Shown: positions 34,184-45,582 of the stretch, in pieces | Numbering within the stretch: the stretch's first letter is position 1 | Layout: the number at the start of each line of letters is the position of its first letter | Assembly (NCBI GenBank): GCA_000818945.1 | Contig: KN805382.1 | Span: 1-58,280, forward strand | From: Schizochytrium sp. CCTCC M209059 | Taxonomy: Eukaryota > Sar > Bigyra > Thraustochytrida > Thraustochytriidae | Length of the DNA: 58,280 bases | Reading direction: 5' to 3' | Position numbers and translations under genes: made by a program | Notes under the pieces: model-generated | Told to the model about the DNA's origin: nothing | Database searches by the model: none | The model's input: the letters and a program-made list of their open reading frames with translations, nothing else

Positions 34184-35770
34184 CTAACGCGCGGCTGCCG
34201 GAGAGGTCTTGAGCTCAGCCATATCGTCGATGGTCTGCTGGAACTTGAGGGCATACGTCATGAAATACTGCGCAAAGCGCTGGGGCTGCTTGGTCTCATC
34301 CATAAAGACCATGTCGCCAACGATGAAGAAGTGAATGTCGTTCACAACCTGAAGGGTGCCCTCGAGGGCAGGGGTGCCGTCCTGGTGCACAACCTGGTTA
34401 GCCGTCGACTTGAGGAGGCAGAGGTACTCCCGGAACCTCTCCGGGGGCATCTCGCAGAACTTGGCAAGCTTAGTAATGGGAATGGACGTGTACAGGAGCA
34501 AGTAAGACCGAATCGTGGGCAGAGCCGACTGCTGGCGCACCTCGTAGAGAAAGAGCTTGAGCTGCAGACGGTACGCCTCCTGGTGACGGTTGGCGAGATC
34601 GGCAAAGTTGGGGTTGCCCGGAACAATGAACTTGGGGCAAGCGTAGCTAAAGAGAGACTCAAAGGTGGCCTCGTCACGCTTGTTGAGAAGAACAATGTTG
34701 TCAGCGTGCTTCTCCGAAATGACGTACTGCACCTGCTGATCGACGCGCATGCCGGGGCTGAGCGAGATGCACATGGCCGAAAGCGCACGGATACGGTCGT
34801 ACTTGCCGTGGATCTGGCCGTCGGCGAAAGAGGTGTTCCTGTCCTTGGACGAGCCGCGGTGGGCCAAAAGGACGGCGGAAAAGACACTCATAGCATCCGC
34901 ATACCGCCTCATCATGAGGTAAGAGAAGCCAAGGTAGTAAAAGAGCGTCACGTGGCAACCGGGGACGCGCGTGAAGAGCGCACGCTTGTCGTCGATGTCA
35001 ATAGGCTCCAGCACGGCGGCCGCCAGTCTGTAATCGGCGAGGAGGCAGTGCATGCGGCAAAGGCCGAAGATGCTAAAGTAGCCGAGCGACTGCAGAATGT
35101 TGAGGCGGGCGCCCTGGAGGTTTTTGCTCGTCTCGAGCATGGAGACAATGCCAGACTGCTGCATAAACGAGGTCAGGTAGCCCAGCACAGTCTCGGTGGC
35201 CCAGACGTTGGGGTTTTCCTCGAGGAGGCGGCTTTCGTCTTCGGAGAGGTTGCCCAGGTCATGCTTGTACCTGCAAAAGTCCTGGAACTGGTAGAGGAAC
35301 TCGTCGATCATGTCATTGACCCACTCGCTCGGGACGAGGCGGTTGCGGAGCTCGTCGCCCTCGAGCACCTTGTCGAACAACGCCCGGTAGTTGTTCCACG
35401 ACTCGAAGCGGTGGTGAATGAGCGGCTCGCAGTTCACGAAAATGTGCCTGTAGTAGAGCTCGTTGTAAAAGAGGAGAAAGGTCTGGTCGTTGTCGCACAG
35501 TCCGGCCACCTCGTCGGCGCGGGGCCACTCGGTATCCTTGTAGTACGCGTTGGTGATGCTCGTCCACTCCTTGCAGTACAGGTTGCGAACGTCGAGCACC
35601 TTGTTGGCGTTCAGCTTGGCGTGAAAGTCCTGGACGAACACGCGCACACGATCGAGCAGGTTGAAGTCGCTCTCCATGCCGTCGTTGTACCCGCCGTAGT
35701 CGCCGCCCTCGCCGTAGTCGCCGTAGTCACCGCCCTCGCCATAGTCGCCGTAGTCCTCGCCCTCGTACAT
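34184..35770 (-). CDS. EIF3L: Translation initiation factor eIF3 subunit L
   Basis: The 528-aa product matches eIF3L, a PCI-domain subunit of the eIF3 complex that organises 40S initiation. Conserved segments include 'VRVFVQDFHAKLNANKVLDV', 'LYCKEWTSITNAYYKDTEWP', 'FLLFYNELYYRHIF' and 'SWNNYRALFD' near the N-terminus. Further along are 'LGYFSIFGLCRMHCLLADYR', 'HVTLFYYLGFSYLMMRRYADA' and a helical PCI-like C-terminal half. The N-terminus is a Tyr/Gly/Asp/Glu-rich repeat ('DYGEGGDYG' three times) that replaces the shorter acidic leader of other eIF3L proteins. The ATG is at 35770 and there is no intron. The length is close to human eIF3L (564). Confidence 0.95.
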   Translation of the reverse strand: MYEGEDYGDYGEGGDYGDYGEGGDYGGYNDGMESDFNLLDRVRVFVQDFHAKLNANKVLDVRNLYCKEWTSITNAYYKDTEWPRADEVAGLCDNDQTFLLFYNELYYRHIFVNCEPLIHHRFESWNNYRALFDKVLEGDELRNRLVPSEWVNDMIDEFLYQFQDFCRYKHDLGNLSEDESRLLEENPNVWATETVLGYLTSFMQQSGIVSMLETSKNLQGARLNILQSLGYFSIFGLCRMHCLLADYRLAAAVLEPIDIDDKRALFTRVPGCHVTLFYYLGFSYLMMRRYADAMSVFSAVLLAHRGSSKDRNTSFADGQIHGKYDRIRALSAMCISLSPGMRVDQQVQYVISEKHADNIVLLNKRDEATFESLFSYACPKFIVPGNPNFADLANRHQEAYRLQLKLFLYEVRQQSALPTIRSYLLLYTSIPITKLAKFCEMPPERFREYLCLLKSTANQVVHQDGTPALEGTLQVVNDIHFFIVGDMVFMDETKQPQRFAQYFMTYALKFQQTIDDMAELKTSPAAAR

Positions 35771-36315
35771 CCTGTCTGCTGCTCTCGCTCCCTCTCCGCA
35801 GACTCACTGCAGGGCCCTGCGCCGCTCCTCCTCCTCCTCGCGAGCCGCTCGCGGTGGTTGTGCTCGCCGTCGCCGTCGCGCTCGCCTCGCCTCGCGAGAT
35901 CGCCAGCCCGCCAGCCAGCAGCCACCGACCGGTGCGCAGCCGCGAAGCGCCGCGTGTCCTGCGCGTCCGCCGCGGCCCTCGCTCGCCCTGCCGCCGCTGC
36001 GCGCCCCGTGCTCTCGCTGCTGCTCGCGCTGCTCGAGCGGCCGCGGCTGTCTGGTTGCGGCTCCGGCGCCACGCATTCGCGCCTTCCCCGCGCGGGCGCC
36101 CCGCCGCACTTGCCGCCCGTCCACCCACTTGCGCGCGCGCTTGCCCCACTTGCGCGCGCGCTTTGCTCCACTTGCGCGCGCCATTCTTCACTCGCGCGCG
36201 CCGCCCGAGCCACCCGCCCGCCGCTTTCGGCCCTCTACGGTCGCAAACACCCGCCGCCGCGCAGAGCAGAGCAGCGCGCCGCCCCCTAGCCACGAAGATC
36301 CAGCCGGCACCGCGC

Positions 36316-36366
36316 AGGCGGGCAGGCGCGCAGGCGGGCAGGCGGGCAGGCGGGCAGGCGGGCAGA
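36316..36366 (+). repeat. GGCAGGCG-type minisatellite
   Basis: About six units of GCAGGCGG with small variants lie in the GC-rich eIF3L upstream region. Confidence 0.85.
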
Positions 36367-36588
36367 CCTGCCCGCTGCGCCGCGCCGCCGCCGAAGCGCA
36401 GCCGCAGCGGCTTCGCTGGGCGCAGCCGGGCCCTGAAAGGAGGGGAGCGAGCGGGGCCGAGAGCGCGAGGGGGGCGAAAGATTGAAAAAGAAAAAAGAAA
36501 AAAAAAGAAATAAAAAAAAGATGGGGGCCAGCCCCTGGCGGCGAATCCAAACGTAGAGAACAGAACAGTACGGGAATGTAGGGAACAT

Positions 36589-36620
36589 TGTTTTGTTTTG
36601 TTTTGTTTTGTTTTGTTTTC
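36589..36620 (+). repeat. (TTTTG)n pentanucleotide tract
   Basis: About six TTTTG units lie downstream of the DENN gene stop codon. Confidence 0.9.
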
Positions 36621-36885
36621 GCGCAACGAGCCTCGGGAGGTTGAGGATGAGGATGACGAGGATGGGGTCTACGAAATGAAAGAAAGGAAAGGAGAAGGAT
36701 CGAGAATATTGAAACAGGCTTGTTCCACGTCATTTGCGATGGGTAAACAAAGTTGTGAAGTACGAAAATTATCTGTCCTCCTGTTGCTTTTCTCGGAAAG
36801 GAGAAAAGAATCTGTATATCTTGGATGGCGGGGTGGTGAGAGAACGAGAACTACAGCTTGCCAAAATGTGTGTGTGTTTGTGTTT

Positions 36886-36943
36886 TTACAGGTCATCAGG
36901 GACGCCATCGTTAGAGGCTGATTCGTCGGGGGGTGATGAACTG

Positions 36944-36987
<44 letters not shown>

Positions 36988-39900
36988 GTCGTCGCCGTCT
37001 TTGTCTCCGACCTCTTGATCTTGTTGTTGTTCGTCTGTTCCCTTTCTGTCATCATTAGCGCCATCACTAGCGTCATCATTGTCTTCTCCATCTTCATCAT
37101 TTTCTTCTTCTTCTTCTCGATCTTGATCTTGATCTTCTTCTTCTTTCTCATTCTCATCGAGATTCTCGTCGCCGTTGCGGCCATCACTGTCCTCAATTCC
37201 CTCGTCGAGATCGACAACCTCCTGCTCGCTATCGACGCGGTCATCTTCCCCAACACCATCGTCCAGGTCAACGACTCCTTGATCACTCTCGTCATCATCT
37301 TCCTCGTCACCTTCGACCTGGGCATGTTGCTCGGTATTACGTAAATGAGCGTCCATATCTTCGTTTTCATCGCTGTTTTCGTCCTCCTCAAAGTCGTCCA
37401 GATCCCCTTCGTCATCTTCCTCTTCTTGGTCATCATTGTCGTCATATTCGTCGTCGTCGTCTTCCTCCCCCTCATCAAGAGATGCGCTCAGCTGCGCGTC
37501 GAGGCCACGGACAACGACAGGAGGCAAAGGAGGAGACGCAGGCAAGCTTGCCGCGCTGTCAGGTTCCTCCTCGCGGAGAACTGTAAGGCTCGAGCGCCTG
37601 ACTGGCCCTCCGACGGAACTGCTGCGTGATCGCGTTCGCGAGCGCGAGGTCGCCAGGAGGTCGACATCCTCCAAAGATGAAGACGCCCCGGGCGCGGCTG
37701 CAATGCCATCAAAAATCTCGCTGCCGGTGTACAGAGACTCGGTCAGGAAGAGAGCGAAACTCTTGGTACGAAGAAATGTATTCAGGTACGGGCGATGGAT
37801 TCGCATGCATTTCGAAAGAAAAGCGCGAACGTTAAAGCTCACCATAATGTTGTGCTTGCCAGCATAATCGAACGAAGGCGGGACATGACGAAGGTTGTGG
37901 TTGCTGCTGCTATTATGGCCAGCGCGAGAGAGCCCGTTGCTGCTTGCACGGTGGTAATGGAGACGAGAGCGCATCTCGTACTCATCCTCCTCCTCTTCGT
38001 CGTCTTCATCATTCTCGTTGAGGTCATATGTGAGACAATAAGCACGGTAGTTGGTGAGCAGTTTGGCGTGAACTTGCATGAGCTTTTCGTGATAGGTTGC
38101 CAGCGTCGCATTTTTCTCTGGGATCATCGCCCAGTCTTCGATGAGTTTGTCGCGAAGGCTTTCTGGGAAGCTAGGAATCAGCGTTTCTTGCGCGACCGGG
38201 GGCATGCCCATGCTCAAGGTGGAGGTTGCAGAACTCATGGAAGAAGTTCGTGGACGGCGAGAAACCACAGTGTCGTCCATGCGGAATAGTGGATGACTAA
38301 ATCGCGTGAGCGCAAGACGCGTGTCCCGGTTGTGAACCCACTCGGGTCCAATGGGTTGCGATGGGTCCATAGGTCTGTTTGTGCCCGAATAGTTTTGCTG
38401 TTGCTCCGCAAGGTTCTGCAAGTCTTCACGTGAGGGGCGCGGGATATCGAGCACATCCGAATCAATGTCAAGCACGAGCGTGCCATCGAGGAGCAAGGGT
38501 TCCAGCGCGCGCACGGCAAGGAAACGCTCCATGGGGCTCTGGTTATCGTGCTCCTGCAACATGTAGTCGCGAATGTCGTCGTAGCCAGCGAATTCACCTA
38601 AATAAGTGTCACGGGCGCCGAGTCCACGTGTACACATACCCATGAAAAAGGGGGCACTTAGATACCGTTGCTGACGTGAGGATGCCTGGTCACTTCGAAT
38701 GGACTCGAGCTCCTCGATCTTTTTCGCACGACGCTCGGCATGAGCGCGCGCGAGGGCCACCGGCAAGAGGGGATTAAAGGCGTGTTTCCACACAAAAGGC
38801 CACAGCATGGACCGCAGCGCCTCAGCGACAAAGACGAGAGCCGAGGCGCTATCCGAGAGCACGAGAAGCGGACGGTTCAAAAGCAAGCTCGCGAGCACGT
38901 CGGCTACATGCTCCTTGCGCACGAACTTGAAAAGGTGTGAAAAGGGATAGTGAGGACGGGCGGGACCAGGCGCAAGACTTGGCGAACGTCCCCGCACCCC
39001 GTTGGCAATCTCGTGCCGCATATAGGCATTGAGGCGTCGCACCGTGGTCGTAAGAGGCTGCACTTCCAATGGCACGTTGGCAAATGCAGGAAGCACTTCG
39101 TCCATGGACCTGCGTAGTTGCTGGTAGTAAGGTCGACCATACGAAAGCAGGGCGACCGGCTCTGGCACGAAGGCGAATGTGGGCTCGCACTTGGTCTTAC
39201 CGCAAGCCAAACAGCGCTCCACTTTATGTGTGTACCCGCGCACAAAAGTGAACTTGACCGGACTCGGACTGCGCACAATCTGGTCAATCACGTCAGAAAA
39301 CTTTCGGTTCGAAACATCACGGTCATTGACAGACACCAAGAGGTCGCGGATCTGGAGCGCTCCACTGCGCTTGGCCGGGCATATGCTGCCGTCGAGTCGC
39401 GTGATGAACGACTCAAGTTCGACAAAACCGGTCTGCGTCAGCGCGAGGTTCATACCAAGACCGTACTTGCTGTGCTTGGCAAGGCGTATCACAATCTCAT
39501 GGTACCCGTTGTCCATTGTGGACACCTCGGCCTCATCATTGGTCGACTCGAGGCCATGCATGGGCTCCGAAGACTCCGTCTTCATTTCCTCCGCATCTCG
39601 CTGCGAGGCAACGGGACAATCAACCTGCATGAGCTTGTACGATGTGTGCACTGCGCCGTACCAGAAACGCAGCTTGCTTGCGCGTTCGGGATGATGGTGT
39701 TGGCGGCAGGGCATTGTTACAGGATGGATCGTAGGGGCCGGAGTCAGGGCCATCACCTGTTCCCGGACGCGAGAGATCCACCTTTTGCGCTCCGCGGCAT
39801 TCATGCGCTGCTCGCGCACGTGGCAAATTTCCGTTGACATGTCTGCCGCCGTCAATTGTAGGCCGTCTTCTCCAACCACATCTCTCACCGTAATGCGGGT

Positions 39901-42678
39901 GAACGATCGGCGCGGTCGTGGCGAGGGCAAAATGTACCCAGAGATATTTTCAGGATCAGCACTCGGACGGATCCAAAGATTCACCTTGAGATGATCGCTT
40001 GATGCCCAGTCCGCATTTTCAAGATCGACGACGCGGACCTGGAGTCCAAGGGGCAGCATGTACGCGTGCAGGTCAGGTGGAAGGCCCGAAAGGTTTTCGA
40101 GACTTTCGATGCCTTTAAAGTGCGCATGTTCAAACTTGACGTGACGACCACCATCTTTGGCATGGTGGGATGAAGCACTATTAACGTGCTGCTGCGGGCT
40201 GTCCTCCTCCTCGTCATCGAGTATGTCCTCTTCATCATCATAGCCGTCCGTATCCTCCTCGTCTGTGTCCTCTTCCTCGTCAAAACTGTGATGCCGGCCG
40301 CGAAAACCGCCAAGGTTCTCTGCCCGGACACCATCATTACCCGCGGCGGCTACGGCGTGGTTTGGGTCGAGCGTCATTTCTGTTCGCGTGCGAAAGAGAA
40401 GGCCACCTCCTCGAAAGGACAAAGAGGGACTCGCGCACGAGCACGTACATTTCGACTCGGAGCATGTAAAGTGGCAGTCGCAGTCGCAAACCATTGGGTT
40501 CGCTTCCAAAAGACGTTCGTTTGCCAAGAGGTCGCACGTGAGCTTGACGACCCCGGAGACGATGGGAACCTCCTCGTCGCCCTCGCGAGACCCATTCCAC
40601 AAAAAGCTCGAGTGGCGTCGACGCGAGGTCGATACACCGTCACGTTCCCGGCGCGACTTCGAGATTGAAGAGTTCGCGAGACTCATTTGTCTGCGACGCA
40701 GCGTTGCAAGATCCACGACGGATGCATGTTTGTTCATCTTGCCCATCGAGTGCGACCTGAAGAAACTCTTCAAGGAACCGGTTGACCCAGCTACAAGAGA
40801 ATCGTTTCGATTGAGGCCCTTCATGCCGCCATTGCTGCCCTTGAGGCGAGAATTGCTTCCACTTGATGCGAGACCACGCGACTCGGAATCGACGCGAATC
40901 ATGGCGTCTGCGGCTTCGGCAGCTTTGTCGTCCGACACTGGGCGAGGCGGCAGGGGGAGCACCAAGAGACGTTCCGAGTAGATGCGACCGTGCAAAATAA
41001 GGCTCAGACGGTTTCGCGTGCGGTGCGCTTCAGAGTTTTCCTCCTCTATAAGTGCAATCAGCGCAGCGTATCCTTCGCTTTCGCGAAAGGCGGGAAAGAC
41101 GGTGTCTTGCATCCAACGCAAGACATCTTGCTGAGAGAGTACAAAGACGTTTTCCAGTTGATGCGCAAGCTGGTCCAGGATGGCTCGATTGGCGCTGATC
41201 GAAGCAAAGCTGCTCACCGACGCGAGCTTCCCTGTCGAACCACCCAGCTCGGCAGCAATCTCCTCGAGCTGCTGTGAAGCCGCACGCTTCGCATTGTCGC
41301 TCACAAGTGTAGCTTCGACGCTCGAGCTTCGACTCAAATACTTGTCGAGGATCCCGTATGCGGCATCAAGCAAGTCGAGGAGGTATTGGCGTTCCATGCG
41401 CAGCTCTAGCGCCGCGGAAGAGGGCGCGGCGCTTACGGGGAGCATGTCGATAATGGACGAGGGTCGGTTCTGGTCGCGCTGCGGTGCGAATGTGTCGCGG
41501 CGCGACATCAAAGAATGTGGCCTGCCTTGGCCCTCGACATCGCCTGCGCCGCGTGGTGTATTTACGGAAGGAAACTCGGATCGTTGCCGCAAAAGTCGAT
41601 GGCCATCGGCCATATCCTCGGAGCGCCGCGCGCTGAGAGGCCGTCCAGGGGCGTCATTAGGGCCTTGCGAGCGCGTCCGACCGAGGGGCGCCTTGGCGGT
41701 CTGGGCCGGCGATGTTGCCCCAATACTCACACTTAGACCACTCGCGTTGCCAATCGATCCGCGCCGTGGTGGGAAAGAGCTCGTCGAGCTGTACGAGCCA
41801 AGACGTGTTGGGATTCCAGTGGCTCGCGCGTGCGCACGCGCGCGATAATTATCGTTGGCCTCGACGAGGAAAAGATAATTGCCAAAGTGCCCACGCAAAT
41901 TTTTCTGTATGTAGCGCGCAAAAAAAGGAGAATATCGCTCCGAGTCGAGAACCTGGTGAACGTTGACCTTGCGCGATCCTTTGAGTTGGGCAACAAGCGC
42001 TCGAAAGGACGAGCTCTCTCGAAAGCCGGTGCGATAAAGGTAGCGTAGCTCTGCCTCGACATAGTGTTGCGCCGAAGAAAAGAGGTCGAGAACAGGCACT
42101 GACCTTTTCACCATTTTCTTGATGCGCTCAAGATCAGCGCTCCGCGAGTAAAAGGGATCGCGCGTCTCGACAAGAGAGAGGATGTTGGGCTCGCGATCAA
42201 AGTAGCGTTCCCAAATTTTTTCGGCCTGGGTTGTCAAGGAGCGAATCTGGCCCACAGACTGCTTGTACTCCTCGACACTCATCCAAAACATAAGCAGGTC
42301 CAGCTTGGTGCCCTGCGAGAGATATTCAAAGAGAAAGAGGCTGGCCTGAGGATCGTGAATAACAAAGTTAAAGGGGACCTCGTCGAGACTTTCGATGGTC
42401 TCGCCGCTGTCTTCGTTGAGGGCTATTTCGTAGGCGGCCCTCTCCGCTTCCTCGTCGTCATCCTCAAATTCGCCTAGCTCGTCGTTGTGCATGACGGACG
42501 TCGAAGTTCCCGACATTACGGAGCTCGACTCGACAAAGCTTCTTCCCCTGACCTCTGTCTCTGACCCTGGATGTGACAACGATGAGGTTTCTACAGCCCC
42601 AGGTCTGGATGCACGACGTCCCAGCTGGTCTTCCTCGCCGCGAGCCCACATGTACGACTCCGCTTCTCTGCGGGCCAT
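36886..42678 (-). CDS. RGS-RGS-PDZ-DENN multidomain protein (1930 aa)
   Basis: This single exon has ATG at 42678 in a GCCATGG context. An RGS domain (about 101-195, 'SLFLFEYLSQGTKLDLLMFW') would act on G-alpha. A second RGS-like unit begins at about 238 ('VLDSERYSPFFARYIQKNLR') and seems to be completed only at about 508-545 ('RWMQDTVFPAFRESEGYAAL'), with a Ser/Arg-rich insertion between. A Cys cluster is at 731-748 and an acidic patch near 800-825. A PDZ domain (about 1059-1148) carries the loop 'YGLGMNLAL', and a CxxC-x3-C motif follows at 1156-1164. The cDENN core (about 1170-1410, 'NRPLLVLSDSASALVFVAEA') and dDENN (about 1500-1650) suggest a Rab exchange factor. The last 250 residues are Asp/Glu repeats, partly encoded by ATC/GTC runs. 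The combination would link heterotrimeric G-protein signalling to Rab activation. The domain calls are by eye. Confidence 0.85.
36942..36986 (-). repeat. In-frame GAT repeat coding for poly-Asp at the DENN protein C-terminus
   Basis: A run of trinucleotides (ATC on the plus strand) encodes about 15 Asp residues shortly before the stop codon. It is likely length-polymorphic. Confidence 0.9.
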
Positions 42679-43485
42679 GGCTCCCGATCCGCCTTGCGCA
42701 GAATGGTGCTGCAGCCCCGCGCAGCTCGGCGCAGCGCAGAAGAACCTCGACGTCCGTGGTGCCAGCCGGGTTCAAACCGCCGAGCGAGCCGACCGATGGC
42801 TGCAGACTGAATGAACGAATACCGCTCGCCCGCTCGCCCGCCCGCTCGCTCGCTCGCTGGCCCGGCTGGATGGACGAACGGTCTCTGCAGCTTCCCAGCC
42901 GCCGCGACGCGCTGCGACCGCTCGAAGACACGCCGCCACGACGCGCGCCGCCGCTGTCGCTCGCGGCCTTGCTAGTCAAGCGGGAATGTCGTCGCGTCGT
43001 ATCCTCGAACGGGCCCGGACTTCCGACCTCTCATTCCCGGATTTCCTTCACAATCTGCGCAACCCCGATTCGCCAACGGCTCTCCTTCCCGAGGAGAGAC
43101 CGCTTGCTTTCTTCGGCGATGCAAGCGAGCTCGCAGCAGGCGAGCGCAAAGAGAGCAGAGTGACAGACGGCAGGAGATAGACAGAGACGAAAGGACGCGC
43201 GAAGGCGGCAGGGACCGCGCGGGAAACCAGGAACGCAGAGCAGCGAGGCGCGCGCGCGCACGTCGCGCGTGGGTGCAAGCGGTCGTAACTCGGGGAAGCA
43301 GGGCAACACTCGCCAGCCACGTCATTTTCCTCGGGGAGCAGGGCGAGGCTCCTCGGCACGTAGAACCAGTTCTGAAGAGGCGCGGTGCGGCGCGACACGC
43401 AAGCGAGTGAGCAAGCGCGACGGGTCAATATCGCAAGGGCGATCGATCGACCGATTGTTGTGCGTGTTCAGACGCAAAGGAGATA
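42679..43485. other. Divergent promoter region, DENN protein (-) and PRA1 (+)
   Basis: These 800 GC-rich bases lie between two divergent starts. CTCG-type short runs are visible (about 42828-42860). No gene or RNA is recognised. Confidence 0.55.
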
Positions 43486-44622
43486 ATGTCGGGTTTCGAC
43501 GACGTCTTTCGGCGCTCGAGCCATGTGCGCTTCGTGGAGAACCTTCGCGAGGTAATTTCGTACGGACAGATGCTTTACAAGACGGAGAGGCGAGACTGGT
43601 TCGAGTTCCTGGACATTCGCACGCTACCGAAGCGTGACGTCGATGTGCTCAAGAAACGAGTTGCAGTTAACTTGCACTACTATCGTGTCAATTATGCGCT
43701 CGTGACCGTAGGTCTCTTGGCCGCGATGACACTTTTTTGGTCAACGACGCCCTTCTTTCTGATTTTTGGTTCATTTTTTCAAGCCGTGTACATGTTCCAG
43801 CATCTGTACCTGCGACCATTCCGCATTTTTGGTCGATCCTTTGACCACGTCGAGAAGAAGCGCATGTTCGCCGTCTTGCTGCCGGCCAAAGTGATTGTCA
43901 TGGAGCTCGTCTTTGGCGCTTCGCTTTTGCCCACCATTGTCTTTTGCGCTTCGATTGCGCTACTAGTAGGCGCGCACGCCGTGTTGCGCCCGCAGAGCAC
44001 GCGTAGTCGCTTTGGCACAATGGGAACTCCACTGCAAGCAAGCCCACTCGACGTCGAGGACGGTGGACTTTCAACGGAGCGCGTCAAGCTGTACGCTCCA
44101 TCCGCAGACTTGGGATTCGGGTCGGCCGTCTCTTACACATCTGGGACCACGTCGGCAGCGGCAACAGCTGCAACAGCGGATTCCTTTACCATGCACAATG
44201 CAATGGACGAGAACACTCGTCGCGCGCGCAATGAGGCGTACGCGGCGCGTCGCCGTCAGGTCATTCAGCGTGAGCGCAAGGCAAGTCGCGCATCTGGGCT
44301 CGCGGCGCGCAACATGTGGGCTGAGCAGACCATCGTTGAAGAGCCAGAGGAGCACACAGAGGAAGCCACCAACGCTCTATCCCAGGTCGGCACTGTGAAA
44401 GAGTCCAAGGCCGAAGACGAGGATGAGAGTGGTCCGGCCATTACTGAGGTGTCTGCAGCGCAAAAGCGAACCCCCATTTTTGACACCGACGATGCGGAAC
44501 GTGAAAGCAACGGCGGCGCTCCGAGCAGCAAGGGCATTCAGAAGAACCGACCGAATGTGCATTTGCACATTCCGGCGCGTGCTGCAGCGATTCTGCCCCA
44601 GGCCAAGAACAAGATTGCGTAA
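43486..44622 (+). CDS. PRA1-family (prenylated Rab acceptor) membrane protein
   Basis: PRA1 proteins sit in ER, Golgi or endosome membranes, bind prenylated Rabs and act in vesicle traffic. The 378-aa product has the typical core at about residues 35-170: 'RRDWFEFLDI' and 'KRVAVNLHYYRVNYALV', followed by two pairs of hydrophobic segments (about 70-108 and 126-166). The remaining 200 residues are a hydrophilic tail rich in Ser, Thr and Glu that most PRA1 proteins lack. The start is the first in-frame ATG at 43486, and there is no intron. It diverges from the DENN gene, a putative Rab regulator, but a functional link from that placement is only a possibility. The stop codon lies within a short tandem duplication (see 44610-44724). 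Confidence 0.9.
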   Translation: MSGFDDVFRRSSHVRFVENLREVISYGQMLYKTERRDWFEFLDIRTLPKRDVDVLKKRVAVNLHYYRVNYALVTVGLLAAMTLFWSTTPFFLIFGSFFQAVYMFQHLYLRPFRIFGRSFDHVEKKRMFAVLLPAKVIVMELVFGASLLPTIVFCASIALLVGAHAVLRPQSTRSRFGTMGTPLQASPLDVEDGGLSTERVKLYAPSADLGFGSAVSYTSGTTSAAATAATADSFTMHNAMDENTRRARNEAYAARRRQVIQRERKASRASGLAARNMWAEQTIVEEPEEHTEEATNALSQVGTVKESKAEDEDESGPAITEVSAAQKRTPIFDTDDAERESNGGAPSSKGIQKNRPNVHLHIPARAAAILPQAKNKIA

Positions 44623-44724
44623 CTTTTTGTACGAAAAAGGATCGCGTACACTTCTTTACAAACAAGATTGCGCAATTTTCTTTTTTCTTTTTTTTTACGA
44701 ACCAAGATCACGTAAATTTCTTAC
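44610..44724 (+). repeat. Short imperfect tandem repeat spanning the PRA1 stop codon
   Basis: A unit like 'AAGATTGCGTAACTTTTT' plus 'TACGAA' recurs about four times (starting near 44612, 44637, 44665 and 44703) with variants such as AAGGATCGCGTA and AAGATCACGTAAATTTC. The first copy contains the end of the coding sequence and the stop codon; the others lie in the 3' UTR. Confidence 0.6.
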
Positions 44725-45582
44725 ATTTTTTCTTCCCGAAGGAAGGCACCCCCTCGTTAACGAGATGCGATGATGGTTGGATCATTCGTCATGAAAAGAA
44801 TAACTGAGACTTTGTTTATTTTGCGTTTTGTGGCACGTTCCGTACTACCTTTTACAAAAAGAAAAGCGGAAGCCTTTTTTTGACACAGAAATTAAAAAAG
44901 TCTCAAGTTTCAATAATGTTCCTGCGATTTCACAATCAGTATCAATGAATCAGCAATGAGTAAGTGTCCTCGTCGCGTCTTTGCATACACGCGGATACAT
45001 TCTAGTATGGACGCACGTACCTGGGCCAGGCGCCACGAAGGTGCTTCTCTCCTCCAATATCCCGCCTGCGAAGAAAGGTATATAATGTAGAAGAGAGGAA
45101 ATTGTTTATGGCTTTGAGAGTTTGTTCAGCTGCCCACGTCTCAGGGCCACATGGTCAAAGGTGAAACGGGCCACGCGTGGGGCGGGGTGGGGGTTGCGAA
45201 CGCTTTGAGCAAAATGCTTGACGGCGACGCAACAGCTTGCTAGCCGAGGAAACGAGAGAAAAGGAAGAATAGATGGAAGGGACAAAGGTGTTCCAAAGAA
45301 TTGTTTCTGCTGGGAAAAGAGCCTCGGCAAAGTTCTCTTGCCAGCGCATTCTACTCCCAAAATGATGCGACGAATCGCCAGTGGAAAGGACATCTACTGA
45401 AAAACGGCTGTGTGTACGTGTTTTTATTAGCGCAGGATCGGGAGAGAGCCTGCTGCGATTTCCCGTTCCGTGTGTGTGCGTTTGCCTGATGCGAAATAAA
45501 TTGGGCCCATCTTCGCTTTCGTCCTTTTATCCGTATACCATGCGCACGACTCGATTGCCTGATAGATCGGAACGGATGGAAT
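44623..45582. other. Convergent 3' region, PRA1 and CASTOR-like gene
   Basis: About 960 bases of AT-richer sequence contain the short tandem repeat above and no recognisable gene. Small ORFs here lack family features. Confidence 0.5.

Larger units (their letters stand above)
35771..36885. other. GC-rich region between eIF3L and the DENN gene
   Basis: The left 700 bases are extremely GC-rich and probably contain the eIF3L promoter and 5' UTR. A GGCAGGCG-type repeat lies at 36316-36366. The right part, downstream of the DENN gene stop, is A/T-rich and holds a (TTTTG)n tract (36589-36620). No gene is supported. Confidence 0.55.

Noticed and set aside
34070..36289. 739-aa plus-strand ORF antisense to eIF3L
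   Set aside because: It is a high-GC shadow of the clearly conserved eIF3L gene and shows no recognisable domains of its own.
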